Shown: positions 62,358 to 64,000 of the stretch, piece after piece
Position numbering within the stretch: position 1 is the first letter of the stretch
Layout: the number at the start of each line of letters is the position of its first letter
Source: Paenibacillus faecalis
GTDB taxonomy: Bacteria; Bacillota; Bacilli; Paenibacillales; Paenibacillaceae
Reading direction: 5' to 3'
Assembly (NCBI RefSeq): GCF_900289175.1
Contig: NZ_LT985747.1
Span: 3,726,121-3,790,120, forward strand
Length of the DNA stretch: 64,000 bases
Notes under the pieces: generated by a model
The model's database searches: none
What the model was told of the DNA's origin: nothing
Seen by the model: only the letters and a program-made list of their open reading frames with translations
Translations under genes and position numbers: made by a program

Positions 62358-63024
62358 GACGATCCCTCCATGTTTGAATAATGGATGTAAACATTGCCTT
62401 TCCGTCTTCTGAACCGAGTAGGCTGCTGACAGCCCGTTCCGGGTGAGGCATCATGCCGAGCACATTGCCGAGCTCGTTACAAATCCCTGCAATATCCGAG
62501 ACGGAGCCATTTGGATTATCCTTATACGTAAATACGATTTGCCGGTTGTCCCGGAGCTTTTGCAGTGTAGCTTCATCACAATAATAGTTGCCTTCACCGT
62601 GGGCAATCGGTATAACGATTTCTTGCCCTTCCGTATAATTGCGTGTAAACGGTGTTTCATGATTTACTACTTTAAGCACACTGTCATGACAACGGAATTT
62701 CATGGATTCATTCCGGCGCAGCACACCTGGCAGTAGGCCCGCTTCCGTCAAAATCTGAAATCCATTACATATCCCCAAAATCAATTTTCCTTCTTCCGCC
62801 GCTTTGGCCACTTCGTTCATAACCGGGGCGAACCGGGAAATCGCACCGCACCGCAAGTAATCTCCATAAGAGAAACCACCGGGAATCAGGATGCAATCAT
62901 AGGACGACAGATCCGTTTCGGTATGCCATACATAATCGACCGGCTCTCCCAATGCCTGCTCCACGGCTTTATAACAATCAATATCACAGTTGGAGCCAGG
63001 GAAGACAAGTACTGCAAATCTCAT
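62332..63024 (-). CDS. purQ: FGAM synthetase, glutaminase subunit
   Basis: A 230-residue class I glutamine amidotransferase. N-terminal [20 protein letters not shown]; catalytic Cys in [18 protein letters not shown]; His and Glu in [10 protein letters not shown]. Supplies ammonia to PurL. Lies 2 bases downstream of purS and overlaps purL by 26 bases. Confidence 0.97.
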   Translation of the reverse strand: MRFAVLVFPGSNCDIDCYKAVEQALGEPVDYVWHTETDLSSYDCILIPGGFSYGDYLRCGAISRFAPVMNEVAKAAEEGKLILGICNGFQILTEAGLLPGVLRRNESMKFRCHDSVLKVVNHETPFTRNYTEGQEIVIPIAHGEGNYYCDEATLQKLRDNRQIVFTYKDNPNGSVSDIAGICNELGNVLGMMPHPERAVSSLLGSEDGKAMFTSIIQTWRDRHGAAASVR

Positions 63025-63026
63025 GT

Positions 63027-63272
63027 TTAGCCCTCCAATTCAAAACGATAATCTTCAACTACCGTATTGGCCAAAAGCTTTTCGCACATTTGCTTCAGAC
63101 GTTCCTCCGCCTCCTGGCGGTTATCTGTATTCAGTTCCAGCTCCATATACTTTCCGATTCGAAGACTTTCCACTTCTTGAAACCCTACGGAATGGAGAGC
63201 TCCCTGTACCGCTACCCCTTGCGGATCTAATACGCTTTGTTTAATGGTGACATAAACCTTAGCTTTTAACAT
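63027..63272 (-). CDS. purS: FGAM synthetase, PurS subunit
   Basis: An 81-residue protein bridging PurQ and PurL in the complex. [20 protein letters not shown] and [20 protein letters not shown] are the standard PurS start and middle. Follows purC by 42 bases. Confidence 0.95.
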   Translation of the reverse strand: MLKAKVYVTIKQSVLDPQGVAVQGALHSVGFQEVESLRIGKYMELELNTDNRQEAEERLKQMCEKLLANTVVEDYRFELEG

Positions 63273-63314
63273 CTTCCCTGTTCCTCCTCGGTATCGTATA
63301 TGATCATTGCCTAC

Positions 63315-64000
63315 TTAAGACTGGCTGGTAACACTTGATGCCGTGATCCGGCGGTAAATCTCGGTATAACGATTCGACGTTTCCTCAACAACAGATACTG
63401 GCAGCGGTTGCGGCTTGCTGTTCTTGTCCCAATCCGATGACGCTAGATACGTGCGTACCGGCTCTTTGTCCATACTGTCGATTTCAATATCAAGCGCATA
63501 ATTGCCCTTATCCCAGAAACGGGATGAATCCGGTGTGAACATCTCATCGATGACAATCACCTTGCCGTCAATCAGACCAAATTCAAATTTACAATCCGCC
63601 AAAATAATTCCCCGCTCCGCGCAGTAATCACGCCCGAACCGGTATAACTTCAAGCTCTGTTCCTGAAGCTCCAATGCAAGCTTTTCGCTCACGAGTTCCT
63701 TCATCCGCTCCATCGAGATATCTTCATCATGACCGACATCATTCTTGAAGGCAGGCGTGAAGATCGGCTCAGGGAACGGCTCATTTTTGCGCATCCCTTC
63801 TGGAAGACGGATTCCGTTAACCTCGCCGGCTGCCTGGTACTGACGCCAACCGCCGCCGGTAATATAACCTCGTACAACACATTCAATATCGATACGCTCT
63901 GCCTTCCGGGCCACCATGATGCGACCGTCCAGCAGTTCTTTGTTTTTGACAATATCCCCAAGCTGATTGACATCCGTATGGACCACATGATTGTGAATCA
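63315..64000 (-). CDS. purC: SAICAR synthetase, 5' end cut by the window edge
   Basis: The last 228 residues are in the window; the frame stays open to the right edge (reading IHNHVVHTDVNQLGDIV), so no start is called. The enzyme joins aspartate to CAIR using ATP. Visible are ARKAERIDIECVVRGYITGG, ILADCKFEFGLIDGKVIVID and EMFTPDSSRFW. The arrangement with VVHTDVN and GGGWRQYQAAGEVNG belongs to the longer PurC form of about 290-300 residues, not the approximately 240-residue form of B. subtilis. Confidence 0.95.
   Translation of the reverse strand, partial: IHNHVVHTDVNQLGDIVKNKELLDGRIMVARKAERIDIECVVRGYITGGGWRQYQAAGEVNGIRLPEGMRKNEPFPEPIFTPAFKNDVGHDEDISMERMKELVSEKLALELQEQSLKLYRFGRDYCAERGIILADCKFEFGLIDGKVIVIDEMFTPDSSRFWDKGNYALDIEIDSMDKEPVRTYLASSDWDKNSKPQPLPVSVVEETSNRYTEIYRRITASSVTSQS

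Noticed and set aside
1..64000. CRISPR array, tRNA or rRNA genes
   Set aside because: No regularly spaced repeats, cloverleaf-like segments or rRNA-like stretches were seen on reading.

Overview
The window comes from a low-to-medium GC Firmicute, most likely a Paenibacillus. The evidence is the purC-S-Q-L-F-M-N-H-D purine operon in Bacillales order, Bacillales regulatory boxes (Fur, CtsR, cre, Fnr-type), yerC/yerB-type genes, S-layer-homology anchoring, and an alveolysin-type cytolysin at the left edge. No rRNA, tRNA or CRISPR array was seen.

Layout. 1-960: 3' end of a cholesterol-dependent cytolysin, a small exported peptide and a scrap of an IS256-type transposase. 962-5031: a Fur-controlled siderophore ABC importer. 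5080-9071: a decayed integrated element, with a broken serine recombinase at one end and a broken tyrosine integrase at the other. Between them lies an intact two-gene operon (331-aa soluble protein plus 170-aa four-helix membrane protein), the best candidate here for an undescribed system. 9219-18295: housekeeping genes (rlmD, dgkB, a cbiX/sirB-type chelatase, yerC-type regulator, corA, Pit phosphate transporter with its DUF47 partner, yerB). 18541-24954: DoxX under an Fnr-type promoter, a hydrolase, a PadR/DUF1129 pair, and a flavin-monooxygenase / FMN-reductase / pirin operon that shares an operator with a nearby HxlR regulator. 25047-34923: ilvA, a threonine-to-glycine operon (kbl-tdh-regulator), an mhqO/mhqD pair under a palindromic box, a serine hydrolase, a LOG-family protein, and hsp20 with two CtsR boxes.

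35000-41764 is a second accessory island: a broken MazE/Doc-like toxin-antitoxin pair, a 926-aa helicase with a putative C-terminal nuclease, and a WXG-type toxin with a deaminase-like tip. The toxin has a candidate immunity gene and a displaced, frameshifted second toxin tip carrying the same 57-bp junction. 41765-52702: a 1592-aa SLH-anchored GH101 endo-alpha-N-acetylgalactosaminidase, a chemoreceptor and a maltodextrin ABC importer with CcpA/LacI-type operators. 52818-64000: a DUF1259 gene and the purine operon, running off the right edge inside purC.

The cytolysin, mucin O-glycan hydrolase, siderophore uptake and contact-toxin genes together suggest a host-associated or gut-dwelling, competitive lifestyle. 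This is inference from gene content. Protein families were assigned by reading motifs; no database search was run.
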